Under the pieces are notes generated by a model. That model was given only the letters and a program-made list of their open reading frames with translations, did not search any database and had not been told where the DNA came from. A stretch of DNA of 7,385 bases, taken from the NCBI GenBank assembly GCA_015258065.1, contig JABZIZ010000021.1, positions 28,410-35,794 of the forward strand. The letters are read 5' to 3'. Positions 1 through 6,632 of this stretch are shown one piece after another. Origin of the DNA: Lachnospiraceae bacterium (lineage in GTDB: Bacteria > Bacillota > Clostridia > Lachnospirales > Lachnospiraceae). The position numbers were made by a program, and so were the translations under genes. Positions within the stretch are counted from its first letter, which is position 1; the number at the start of each line of letters is the position of its first letter.

Positions 1-1
1 G

Positions 2-1366
2 AGCGGTCAGGTGTATTATGTGTATAACCGTGTCTCGACCATCGCTGACATTGCCGCCAGGCTAAAAAAGCTGGTGCCGGAGGCCAGAGTCGCCTTTGCA
101 CACGGACAGATGGCGGAGCAGGAGCTGGAAAAAATCATGTATGATTTCATATCCGGCGATATTGACGTGCTGGTATCGACCACCATTATCGAGACGGGAC
201 TGGATATCCCCAACGTCAATACGATGATCATTCATGACTCGGATCAGATGGGACTCGCACAGCTGTACCAGCTGAGGGGGAGGGTCGGAAGATCAAACCG
301 GACGGCCTATGCCTTCCTGATGTACAAGCGAAACCGGATGTTAAAAGAGGTGGCGGAAAAGAGGCTGTCTGCCATTCGGGAATTTACGGATTTGGGCTCC
401 GGATACCGGATTGCCATGCGGGATCTTGAGATCCGCGGGGCGGGCAATCTCCTGGGGCAAAGACAGTCCGGCCACATGATGGCGGTCGGTTATGATCTTT
501 ATTGCAAGATGTTAGAAGAGTCCATCAGGAAGCAGAAGAGGCGGGACAAGATCAGGAGAACCGAAGAACTGTTAGCGGGCACTCAGGAGGGAAAGACACA
601 AGCAGGCTTCCTCATGCAAAATTCAGGGGAGGATGCAAGGCAGACAGGAGGAGGCACGCAAAAATCAGGAGAGGTCGCACAGCAAGCAGGAGCAGGCGTA
701 CCAAAATCAGGAGAGGTTGCCCGGGAAAGGGAGGAGGATTGGCAGCAGGAAGAGGAAGAGACCTTCTTCCATACCAATATTGATTTGGCAGTTGACGCAT
801 TTATTCCACCGGAATATATTCTGAATGAGGAACAGAAGCTGGAGATTTATAAACGGATTGCAGCGCTCGAGACGGAGGCGGAGGCGGACGATATGCGGGA
901 CGAGCTGATCGATCGTTTCGGTGCGCTTCCCGAATCGGTGGACAATCTGATTCGGATCTCGCTCCTGCGAACCAGAGCCCACCGGCTTTTCCTAACGGAA
1001 GTGAGGGGCGGAGGCGGAAGCGTCACCTTTACGTTAACGCCTGCGGCGAGGATCCGGGTAGATGCGATCCCGAAGCTGCTGGCGGAAGTAAACCCGAAGA
1101 AGAAAGCGGTTCGGACGATCGGACCGACAAGAACCCGCTTCCGCGCACAGGTGTCACAGGGAAACAGGACGCCGACCGCCGGAAGCAGGACGCAGGAGAG
1201 AAAACTGACCTTTCACGGGGCGGGCGCGAAACCCTGCTTCGTTTACGCATACCCGAGGAGGTTGCAGCAGGCGGAGATGGGGGACGGCACCGGCGATCGA
1301 AAGGAAGTGGGACTTCTGGATGAGGTAGAAGGGATGTTCACCAGGATGGAGCAGATCCTTCTGTGA
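2..1366 (+). CDS. mfd: Transcription-repair coupling factor Mfd, C-terminal part (5' truncated by the window)
   Basis: Mfd is an ATP-dependent DNA translocase that removes RNA polymerase stalled at lesions and recruits UvrA. The frame is open from base 2; GTG at 11 is an internal Val in a G-Q-V-Y-Y-V-Y-N-R stretch typical of the second RecA-like lobe, not a start. Counting that Val as residue 1, helicase motif V (STTIIETGLDIPN) is at 56-68, motif VI (QLRGRVGRS) at 87-95, and the RecG/Mfd TRG region (TDLGSGYRIAMRDLEIRGAG) at about 126-145. The D7 domain starts near 253 (NIDLAVDAFIPPEYI) and runs to the end. Two oddities stand out: a low-complexity linker with three 14-residue repeats (203-244), and a basic Arg/Lys/Thr-rich stretch (about 362-397) inside D7. 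The frame stays intact, so the gene looks functional. The identity is secure; the consequences of the insertions are unknown. Confidence 0.96.
   Translation, partial: SGQVYYVYNRVSTIADIAARLKKLVPEARVAFAHGQMAEQELEKIMYDFISGDIDVLVSTTIIETGLDIPNVNTMIIHDSDQMGLAQLYQLRGRVGRSNRTAYAFLMYKRNRMLKEVAEKRLSAIREFTDLGSGYRIAMRDLEIRGAGNLLGQRQSGHMMAVGYDLYCKMLEESIRKQKRRDKIRRTEELLAGTQEGKTQAGFLMQNSGEDARQTGGGTQKSGEVAQQAGAGVPKSGEVAREREEDWQQEEEETFFHTNIDLAVDAFIPPEYILNEEQKLEIYKRIAALETEAEADDMRDELIDRFGALPESVDNLIRISLLRTRAHRLFLTEVRGGGGSVTFTLTPAARIRVDAIPKLLAEVNPKKKAVRTIGPTRTRFRAQVSQGNRTPTAGSRTQERKLTFHGAGAKPCFVYAYPRRLQQAEMGDGTGDRKEVGLLDEVEGMFTRMEQILL
617..742 (+). repeat. Three in-frame 42-bp tandem repeats inside mfd
   Basis: Units at 617-658, 659-700 and 701-742 encode QNSGEDARQTGGGT, QKSGEVAQQAGAGV and PKSGEVAREREEDW. 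The first 20 bases of units 2 and 3 differ at only two positions, while the second halves have diverged. The block is Gly/Gln/Glu-rich and sits in the linker between the helicase module and D7, followed by an acidic run (QQEEEE). It is a multiple of three, so the frame is kept. It probably arose by duplication and forms a flexible linker (inference). Confidence 0.85.
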
Positions 1367-1376
1367 GGGTGAGGAC

Positions 1377-1478
1377 AAAGCATTTCACCAGACGAAGCAT
1401 TTCACCAGACGAAGCATTTCGCCAAACGAAGCATTTCGCCAGACAAAGCATTTCGCCAGACAAAGCATTTCGCCGGAA
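1377..1478. repeat. Array of six 17-bp direct repeats in the mfd/esterase gap
   Basis: Six head-to-tail units with no spacers lie at 1377-1393, 1394-1410, 1411-1427, 1428-1444, 1445-1461 and 1462-1478. The consensus is RAAGCATTTCRCCAGAC. Differences among the first five units are all A/G exchanges (unit positions 1, 11 and 15); the sixth also changes its last base to A. A 17-bp period is not a multiple of three, so the array shifts frame each unit and is unlikely to be coding. It begins 10 bases after the mfd stop and ends 26 bases before the Shine-Dalgarno of the next gene, so it lies in the 3' UTR of mfd and/or the leader of the esterase. Function is unknown. Confidence 0.9.
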
Positions 1479-1514
1479 AAGGCGTGGAAAACGGCGGAAA
1501 GAACAGGAGAGGGA

Positions 1515-2285
1515 ATGACGGAAGAATTTTTCATACCGGACGATCAGATACGGTTGCATGCCAAAATGGATTTTCCGGAGGGGTTTGAAGCGGATTCGAA
1601 AAAGAAGCTTCCCCTCCTGATCGTGGTACATGGGTTTACCGGGCACATGGAAGAGGCGCACATCCTGGGGGTGGCGAGGACGGCGGTGGCCTGCGGGATG
1701 ATCGCCCTTCGAGTGGAAATGTACGGCCATGGAGGATCCGATGGTGCGTTCAGGAACCACACCCTCTACAAGTGGATCTCCAATCTGCTAACCGTGATCG
1801 ACTATGCAAAGGCACTGCCCTATGTGGGAAAACTCTATCTTGCGGGTCACTCGCAGGGCGGACTGCTCACCATGATGGTAGGCGGGATGCGTGCCGATGA
1901 TTTGGAAGCGCTCCTGCCGCTTTCTCCGGCCTGGATGATTCCGGATTTCGTAAGGAGGGGAGAGATTCTGGGCACTTCTTTTGACCCGGACCATATTCCG
2001 GAGGTGTTAGCAAGACCGGACGGTCTGGAGCTGAAGGGGGATTATCTTCGTGTCGCCATGACCTTGCATGTGGAGGACGAGATCGACCGGTTCCACGGAC
2101 CGGTCCTGATCGTGCAAGGCGAGAAGGATGAAGCAGTGCCTCTCGCGTATGCGAAGAAAGCACAAGAGAAGTACGAAAATGCAAAGCTTGTTCTGATCGA
2201 GGGAGACAGCCACTGTTTTGATCACCATTTGGATCTTATGCTGGGGGCGGTGAAGGATTTTTTACAGGAGGTTTGCGAGTCGTAA
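1515..2285 (+). CDS. Alpha/beta-hydrolase, feruloyl (cinnamoyl) esterase type
   Basis: This 256-residue serine hydrolase is predicted to be cytoplasmic, since no signal peptide is visible. Relevant elements in order are the oxyanion-hole region HGFTGH (39-44), a YGHGGSDG loop (70-77), the nucleophile elbow GHSQGG with Ser113, an insertion that probably forms the lid (about 133-185, LSPAWMIPDF onward), the acid Asp205 in GEKDEAVP, and His233 in DSHCFDHH. From memory, the whole chain parallels Butyrivibrio Est1E, whose triad Ser105/Asp197/His225 maps here with a constant offset of 8. That family hydrolyses hydroxycinnamate esters from plant cell walls or dietary phenolics. ATG 1515 follows AGGAGAGGG (1505-1513), with GGAG five bases upstream of the start. 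Substrate is inferred from family resemblance; another short-chain or aryl ester is possible. It stands alone, without xylanase or transporter neighbours in view. Confidence 0.9.
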   Translation: MTEEFFIPDDQIRLHAKMDFPEGFEADSKKKLPLLIVVHGFTGHMEEAHILGVARTAVACGMIALRVEMYGHGGSDGAFRNHTLYKWISNLLTVIDYAKALPYVGKLYLAGHSQGGLLTMMVGGMRADDLEALLPLSPAWMIPDFVRRGEILGTSFDPDHIPEVLARPDGLELKGDYLRVAMTLHVEDEIDRFHGPVLIVQGEKDEAVPLAYAKKAQEKYENAKLVLIEGDSHCFDHHLDLMLGAVKDFLQEVCES

Positions 2286-2378
2286 AAGAAAGGCGGCGGA
2301 GCGCTGCCTAATGGCGGAAGGGGCTCTGCAATTTGAGAAAAGGGAAATGGCGGCAGCCGGTGAAAGGAAGTAGTAGAC

Positions 2379-3572
2379 ATGGTGAATGAACACTATCAAA
2401 AGATGTTAGGGGCAAAGAACAGGATTCGTGTGCTGGCGGAGTTTGCAACGAAGAGGAAAAGAGAAGTCGGAGAGGAGAACGTGTTTGATTTCTCTTTGGG
2501 GAATCCGTCGCTGCCGGTGCCACGGGAATTCACGCAGGAGATGATCCGGCTTCTGCAAAACGAAGACTCCTTGACGCTGCACGGATATTCTCCTACGCTG
2601 GGCAATCCGCTGTTTAAGGAAAAAATAGCGGAGTCTCTCAATCGGCGATTTGGAATGACCTATACGGAGAATCACATTTTTCCGACCACCGGCGCAGCCG
2701 GGGCGCTGGCGCATGCGCTGCGGGCCGTAACGCAGCCGGGGGATGAGGTGCTTGTTTTCGCACCCTTCTTTTCTGAATATACACCCTATGTGGAGGGGGC
2801 AGGCTGCAAGCTGCGGGTGGTGCCTGCCGATGAAGAAACGTTTCAAATCAATTTTCCTGCATTAGAGCAGATGCTGACAGAAAACGTGGCGGCGCTTCTC
2901 ATCAACTCGCCGAACAATCCTTCGGGCGTGGTATATTCCGAAGAGACGCTGAAAAGGCTGGCCGGGATTCTGGAGGAAAAAGAAGAGGAATACGGAAAAG
3001 ATCTCTTCCTGATTTCCGATGAACCCTACCGGGAGATTCTGTTTGACGGGGCAACCTTCCCCTATATCTCGAAGTTTTACAAAAACACGCTCTCCTGTTA
3101 TTCTTACGCCAAGTCGATGTCAATCCCGGGAGAGAGGCTGGGATATGTCGCCGTGAATCCGGCTTGCAAAGACGCAGAGCAGATCGTGCCGATGTGCGGG
3201 CAGATTTCCAGAGGACTGGGGCACAACTGCCCGCCGTCCCTCATCCAGATTGCCGTGGCAAGGACCTGTGAAGCGCTTTCCGATTTGCAGGTCTACGAGA
3301 GAAACCGGAACCTGATTTATGAGACCCTGATGGATCTGGGATTTACCTGTGTCAAGCCGGGCGGTACGTTCTACATCTTCCCGAAGGCACTGACGGAGGA
3401 TGCGGAAACCTTTTGCCGGGCTGCCCTGCAATACGACCTGATTCTGGTTCCGTCGGACGGCTTCGGCGTCCCCGGTTTCTTCCGCATGGCTTATTGCACC
3501 GGCGAGGAGAAGGTGACGCGCGCCATGGTTCGTTTTCGTGAATTTGTGGAAAAAGAGTATCCGAACCGGTAA
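2379..3572 (+). CDS. PLP-dependent aminotransferase, class I/II (fold type I)
   Basis: This 397-residue protein is the normal length for aspartate-aminotransferase-like enzymes and should transfer an amino group between an amino acid and a 2-oxo acid in the cytoplasm. Visible signatures are GNPSLPVP near the N-terminus (41-48), the substrate/PLP-side motif HGYSPTLG (68-75), TTGAAGAL (103-110, phosphate-cup region), NSPNNPSG (176-183), SDEPY (213-217; Asp214 for the pyridine nitrogen, Tyr217 for O3'), SYAKSMSIPGERLGY (242-256; Lys245 forms the Schiff base, Arg253 near the phosphate) and FFRMAYC (367-373; Arg369 for the substrate carboxylate). All key residues are present. ATG 2379 is preceded by AAGGAAG (2364-2370) at 8 bases. 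The gene lies 93 bp after the esterase with no convincing terminator between. Amino-acid specificity cannot be read from the sequence. Confidence 0.93.
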   Translation: MVNEHYQKMLGAKNRIRVLAEFATKRKREVGEENVFDFSLGNPSLPVPREFTQEMIRLLQNEDSLTLHGYSPTLGNPLFKEKIAESLNRRFGMTYTENHIFPTTGAAGALAHALRAVTQPGDEVLVFAPFFSEYTPYVEGAGCKLRVVPADEETFQINFPALEQMLTENVAALLINSPNNPSGVVYSEETLKRLAGILEEKEEEYGKDLFLISDEPYREILFDGATFPYISKFYKNTLSCYSYAKSMSIPGERLGYVAVNPACKDAEQIVPMCGQISRGLGHNCPPSLIQIAVARTCEALSDLQVYERNRNLIYETLMDLGFTCVKPGGTFYIFPKALTEDAETFCRAALQYDLILVPSDGFGVPGFFRMAYCTGEEKVTRAMVRFREFVEKEYPNR

Positions 3573-3600
3573 CAGTCATTTCAACAAAGGGAGAGGGGTT

Positions 3601-3620
3601 CTTCCGGGGAAGCCCGGAGG
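3601..3620 (+). other. Perfect hairpin in the uppP leader
   Basis: CTTCCGGG and CCCGGAGG pair over eight positions (one T-G wobble) around a GAAG tetraloop. No T-run follows on the plus strand, so it is a poor intrinsic terminator. It lies 28 bases after the aminotransferase stop and 45 bases before the uppP start, and its 3' arm contains a GGAGG that could act as a Shine-Dalgarno for a mini-ORF. It could be an mRNA-processing or stability element. Confidence 0.45.
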
Positions 3621-3652
3621 TAGAAAAAGTGTGCCGGGTGAATGGAACCGGC

Positions 3653-3658
3653 AGGAGG
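3653..3658 (+). promoter_or_regulatory. Shine-Dalgarno AGGAGG that fixes the uppP start at TTG 3666
   Basis: A consensus AGGAGG lies 7 bases before TTG 3666. The upstream in-frame ATG at 3642 has no comparable site at the right distance and would add MEPAGGGK, which is not typical of UppP. The TTG start yields the family-like beginning MIEVLKAILFGIVEGITEW. Confidence 0.8.
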
Positions 3659-3665
3659 CGGGAAG

Positions 3666-4502
3666 TTGATTGAGGTTTTAAAAGCGATTTTATTCGGTAT
3701 TGTGGAGGGAATCACGGAGTGGTTGCCGATTTCCTCGACGGGACACATGATTCTGTTAAACGAGTTTGTGCATCTGGATGTCTCTTCTGCGTTCTATGAA
3801 ATGTTTGAAGTGGTGATCCAGTTCGGCGCGATTCTTGCCGTGATCCTGTTGTTTTGGAAAAAAATTTTCCCTTTTGATTGGTCGATGCGGGCAAGGCGGG
3901 AGAAAAGAGTCAATCGGAAGGAAATCTGGCGGATGTGGGGGATGATTTTGATTTCCACCCTGCCTGCCGTGGTGGTGGGTCTGCCGTTCGATGACCTGTT
4001 TACGGCACTTTTTTACAACAGCATTTGTGTGGCGACGGCCCTCATTGTATTCGGGATCGGCTTTCTATGGATCGAGAACCGGAATGCGGGCAGGAAGCCC
4101 CGGATCACTTCCATTCGACAGATCGATGCAAAAACGGCGGTGATCATCGGACTCTTCCAGGTGATCGCGGCGATCTTTCCAGGAACCTCGCGCTCGGGAG
4201 CGACGATTTTGGGGGCGCTTCTCATCGGCGTGGCACGACCGGTAGCGGCGGAATATACGTTTTTTCTGGCGATTCCCGTGATGTTCGGAGCCAGTCTTTT
4301 GAAAATCGTGAAGTTCGGCTTTCACTTTACAGCGATGGAAGCCACGATTCTCTTTGTCGGGATGCTGAGTGCTTTCTTTGTTTCCGTTTTCGTGATCCGC
4401 TTTTTCATGGGCTATATCCGCAAACATAATTTCCGGATTTTCGGCTATTATCGCATCGTACTGGGGATTCTCGTCCTGCTCTATTTTGCCTTTGTGGGCT
4501 GA
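3666..4502 (+). CDS. uppP: Undecaprenyl-diphosphatase UppP (BacA family)
   Basis: UppP is an integral membrane phosphatase that converts undecaprenyl pyrophosphate to undecaprenyl phosphate, recycling the lipid carrier for peptidoglycan and other envelope polymers; the family is linked to bacitracin tolerance. From the TTG start the protein is 278 residues, the usual size. The first signature EGITEWLPISSTGH covers 14-27 (Glu14, Glu18 and His27 match known catalytic positions), and the second, FPGTSRSGATI, covers about 171-181 with the essential Arg176. Hydrophobic segments occur throughout, for example near 53-65, 91-107, 119-136, 200-212, 229-246 and 263-277, consistent with a polytopic protein. 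A basic loop (RARREKRVNRKE) lies near 75-86. The gene is 93 bp after the aminotransferase and ends 11 bp from the stop of the convergent FIST-GGDEF gene. Confidence 0.96.
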   Translation: MIEVLKAILFGIVEGITEWLPISSTGHMILLNEFVHLDVSSAFYEMFEVVIQFGAILAVILLFWKKIFPFDWSMRARREKRVNRKEIWRMWGMILISTLPAVVVGLPFDDLFTALFYNSICVATALIVFGIGFLWIENRNAGRKPRITSIRQIDAKTAVIIGLFQVIAAIFPGTSRSGATILGALLIGVARPVAAEYTFFLAIPVMFGASLLKIVKFGFHFTAMEATILFVGMLSAFFVSVFVIRFFMGYIRKHNFRIFGYYRIVLGILVLLYFAFVG

Positions 4503-4513
4503 AGAAAAAAGCT

Positions 4514-6265
4514 CTAGTCGGGAGTAGAAAGTCTGATACAGTTTCTACCGGCAGCCTTCGCAGCATAAAGCGCATCGTCGACCGCTTTATAAAACCGTTT
4601 GGGATCATGACTTTGGTCCATTTCGGCGACGCCTGCGCTGATGGTGACGTGTCCCGCCGTGGTAAAATGAAATCGTTCAACATGTCGGCGCAGCGATTCG
4701 GCAAATTTCGCTGCGCTTTCTTTGCCCTCATTCGGCAGGAGAACGAGGAATTCCTCCCCTCCCCAGCGACCGGAAGAAAGATCGGGATTCTGGTAGGAAC
4801 TCTCTTCCTGTAGAAGAATCCCTGCCATTTCCTTCAGGACCAGGTCGCCGACTTCATGACCGAAGGTGTCGTTGACGCGTTTAAAATGATCAATGTCAAA
4901 TAAAATCAGGCTGAATTTTTGATCACGATCCAACTGCTGTATGATCCTGGATCGCATGGCACGCCGGTTGTAGAGGCGGGTCAGTTCATCGGTGGTTGCC
5001 AGGCGCTGGAGTTCTGCATTTGCCACTTCCAGTTCCTGCATTGCCACGTTAATAAAGGTAACCAGACGCGAGATCATCACGATTTTTCGCAGATCTCTGG
5101 TTCGTTTGATTTTGAAATTCCTGGTTTCTGTGAGCGAAGAAGGCTCTTTTTCCCGAAAAGCCGCGATCACCATGGTAGCATTGAAATGAAAGAGTTCCCC
5201 ATTGACTCGCAGGTATTCGCCCCCTGTAAAGAGTCCGGAAGCGGGTGCCAGTTCTTGAAAGGGCAGCAGTTCGTTATCGACGCAGTCACCCCAGAAGGCC
5301 TGGCGTACCGTGCAACTGCAGATGGAGATGGCCTGCGGATGGAAGGTTTGCAATCCTCTTCTGCATTCGAACACGTCTGATAGCATGAAGTCAGGGTCTC
5401 CGTAGGAGAGATAAAGGTTCTGCCCCTCTTCCACGGCGGAAGTCATTTCCAGAGCACCGTTTTCTTTGCAGGCGAAGGGCACCCGCAGGACATAGGTATC
5501 ATGGGTGTAGACGAGAAGAGGGAATTCCTGAATGTTATCGTAGAAATGTTTATCGTTCGGGATTTTTAAATAGTGGGAATAGATGTCAAAGGCGGGCTTA
5601 TGATCCAGCTCATAAAGCATTTTACCGGAGGCTCTGGTTGCCCGCATCGGGGTACCGAGCGGCTTCCAACCTGTCACATAGTCGGTGGCAAGATGAAAAT
5701 CTTTACCGGAATAGGTGATAACAATGACGTTGCAGGTTTCACCCGGGTCTGCAGTAAAAACAAACTTCGGCTTCAGGTTCTTAATCCGGAAAGGAGCGTA
5801 GCCGAAGAGTTTGACCTTCTGAGAACAGGTATTGATGGCGGGCAGCAGATCGGGAACAGACAGATTCCAGGAATCGATGAGGAGTTCCGCGCCCTGACAG
5901 GAGGGAGTTGCATCAATGAGGGAGGCAATCTGCCGCCCTTTTTTCTTCTCCTCGCCCGGTTGAATCTGAAAGGCGTGCATGCCAATGCTAGTGCAGGTAA
6001 AAATAGAAACCCGAATCAGGACGGAGGGAGAGATCATCCTTCCTTTTTTGATTTCACCGTCGGATGTGAGGCCGCAAATGAAAGCAGTGGGAAAGGTCTT
6101 CCGGATCAGGGAGAGAACTTCCTGCTGCATGACATGAACCTGCAGCCCCATGAATACATGCACCAGAACGGCGGACACATCCTTGTGCGTGGCAGCTTTT
6201 TGCGCAATTTCCAGTTTATACTCTACCTGAGCAGAATCCGTGAGTTCTATGACAAACTGTTTCAT
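4514..6265 (-). CDS. FIST-GGDEF sensor diguanylate cyclase
   Basis: This 583-residue soluble signalling protein has no membrane segment or signal peptide. Residues about 25-195 fit a FIST N-terminal domain, including FICGLTSDGEI (62-72), which matches the family's GCSTxGE-like motif. Residues about 215-365 fit the FIST C-terminal domain. A short helical, probably coiled-coil linker (about 398-422, ending ELEVANAELQRLATTDELTRLYNRR) leads into GGDEF (423-578). There, FDIDHFKRVND (456-466, metal Asp457) and the signature GGEEF (502-506) are intact, so it should make cyclic di-GMP from two GTP. The usual RxxD inhibitory site upstream is replaced by QNPD with one extra residue before GGEEF, suggesting loss of product inhibition. 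FIST is a small-ligand sensory module; the ligand is unknown. ATG 6265 has only a weak AGGG site (6274-6271), while a stronger site further upstream fits an overlapping mini-ORF. Confidence 0.94.
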   Translation of the reverse strand: MKQFVIELTDSAQVEYKLEIAQKAATHKDVSAVLVHVFMGLQVHVMQQEVLSLIRKTFPTAFICGLTSDGEIKKGRMISPSVLIRVSIFTCTSIGMHAFQIQPGEEKKKGRQIASLIDATPSCQGAELLIDSWNLSVPDLLPAINTCSQKVKLFGYAPFRIKNLKPKFVFTADPGETCNVIVITYSGKDFHLATDYVTGWKPLGTPMRATRASGKMLYELDHKPAFDIYSHYLKIPNDKHFYDNIQEFPLLVYTHDTYVLRVPFACKENGALEMTSAVEEGQNLYLSYGDPDFMLSDVFECRRGLQTFHPQAISICSCTVRQAFWGDCVDNELLPFQELAPASGLFTGGEYLRVNGELFHFNATMVIAAFREKEPSSLTETRNFKIKRTRDLRKIVMISRLVTFINVAMQELEVANAELQRLATTDELTRLYNRRAMRSRIIQQLDRDQKFSLILFDIDHFKRVNDTFGHEVGDLVLKEMAGILLQEESSYQNPDLSSGRWGGEEFLVLLPNEGKESAAKFAESLRRHVERFHFTTAGHVTISAGVAEMDQSHDPKRFYKAVDDALYAAKAAGRNCIRLSTPD

Positions 6266-6281
6266 GATCGCCCTGTACCAT
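6216..6281 (-). other. Possible 21-codon upstream ORF overlapping the FIST-GGDEF start
   Basis: On the minus strand a strong GGGGAGGA (6292-6285) lies just before ATG 6281. This ATG opens a 21-residue frame (MVQGDHETVCHRTHGFCSGR then V) that ends at TAA 6218-6216. It is out of frame with, and overlaps, the first 50 bases of the cyclase gene. The GGAGG core is only 4 bases from this ATG, slightly short, but about 20 bases from the cyclase ATG, which is too far to serve it well. It may be a regulatory mini-ORF or chance; no peptide family is recognised. Confidence 0.3.
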
Positions 6282-6632
6282 CTTTCCTCCCCGTGTGTGA
6301 TCGCATCTTTCTTATGTTTCGGAGAGACGGAAGAAAAAAATGAGAGGAGAGGGGCAAACTCTCACCACCCTTCATGCGATTGCCAGGGGAACGGGCAGAA
6401 GGTTGAAGATCGAGATGGTATGATACAGACGCCAAATGCGTTTGACCTTCAAATCGAGGAAAAAAATAGCATAAACCTCCCTGTAGAACGGCATTTTCGT
6501 TGACAGTTGTGCATTTTTGCGGTATTCTTTCCCTTGTGAAGGTTAAGGGGGAGTGTGTGACAAAGAAAAGCGGATTGCTCCTTCGAAAATCATCGGAAAT
6601 GCATATGTGTACGAAACGAAAGGAAGGTAGCA
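6282..6632. other. Gene-free divergent intergenic region
   Basis: This 351-bp stretch lies between the divergent cyclase and tail-protein genes and must hold promoters for both. A clear plus-strand sigma-A-type promoter is at 6500-6528. For the minus strand I see only weak -10-like hexamers (TATCAT near 6424-6419, TATGCT near 6470) without good -35 partners. A short A-run (6334-6340) and purine-rich DNA lie close to the cyclase. I found no tRNA, convincing riboswitch or repeat here. Short open frames in this stretch lack supporting start signals. Confidence 0.6.
6500..6528 (+). promoter_or_regulatory. Sigma-A-type promoter for the Lys/Ala-rich protein gene
   Basis: A perfect -35 TTGACA (6500-6505), a 17-base spacer and a -10 TATTCT (6523-6528, four of six consensus positions) predict initiation near 6535. 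This leaves a leader of about 98 bases before ATG 6633. Confidence 0.7.

Noticed and set aside
1377..1478. CRISPR array
   Set aside because: Units are 17 bp, directly abutting, with no unique spacers and no cas genes nearby.
1338..1760. Minus-strand 140-codon open frame across the 17-bp array
   Set aside because: It overlaps the esterase start and the repeats. Its repeated peptide segments only reflect the 17-bp units read in shifting frames, and no start signals support it.
2292..2308. GGCGGC/GCTGCC hairpin after the esterase as a terminator
   Set aside because: The stem is only 6 bp with a wobble and no T-run follows, so termination is not supported.
3642..3665. ATG 3642 as the uppP start
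   Set aside because: It adds an atypical MEPAGGGK extension and lacks a properly spaced ribosome site. TTG 3666 has AGGAGG at 7 bases and gives the normal family N-terminus.
5573..6343. A 256-codon plus-strand open frame opposite the FIST domain
   Set aside because: It lies antisense to a gene with clear FIST and GGDEF motifs, has no recognisable domain and no Shine-Dalgarno, and its composition is what a shadow of a real gene would give.
6340..6405. Possible cyclic di-GMP riboswitch, suggested by GGGGCAAACTCTC near the cyclase
   Set aside because: The expected second conserved stem and the GGGACGCAAAGC-type segment are missing, and the motif is on the strand opposite to the cyclase transcript.
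6416..6424. Extended -10 motif TGGTATGAT on the plus strand
   Set aside because: There is no -35 at suitable spacing, and the promoter at 6500-6528 is much better and closer to the gene. It may be chance.
6579..6624. Pairing of TCCTTCG with CGAAAGGA that could mask the ribosome site of the Lys/Ala-rich gene
   Set aside because: The stem is short with a bulge and a loop of about 30 bases, so stability is doubtful without folding calculations or conservation.
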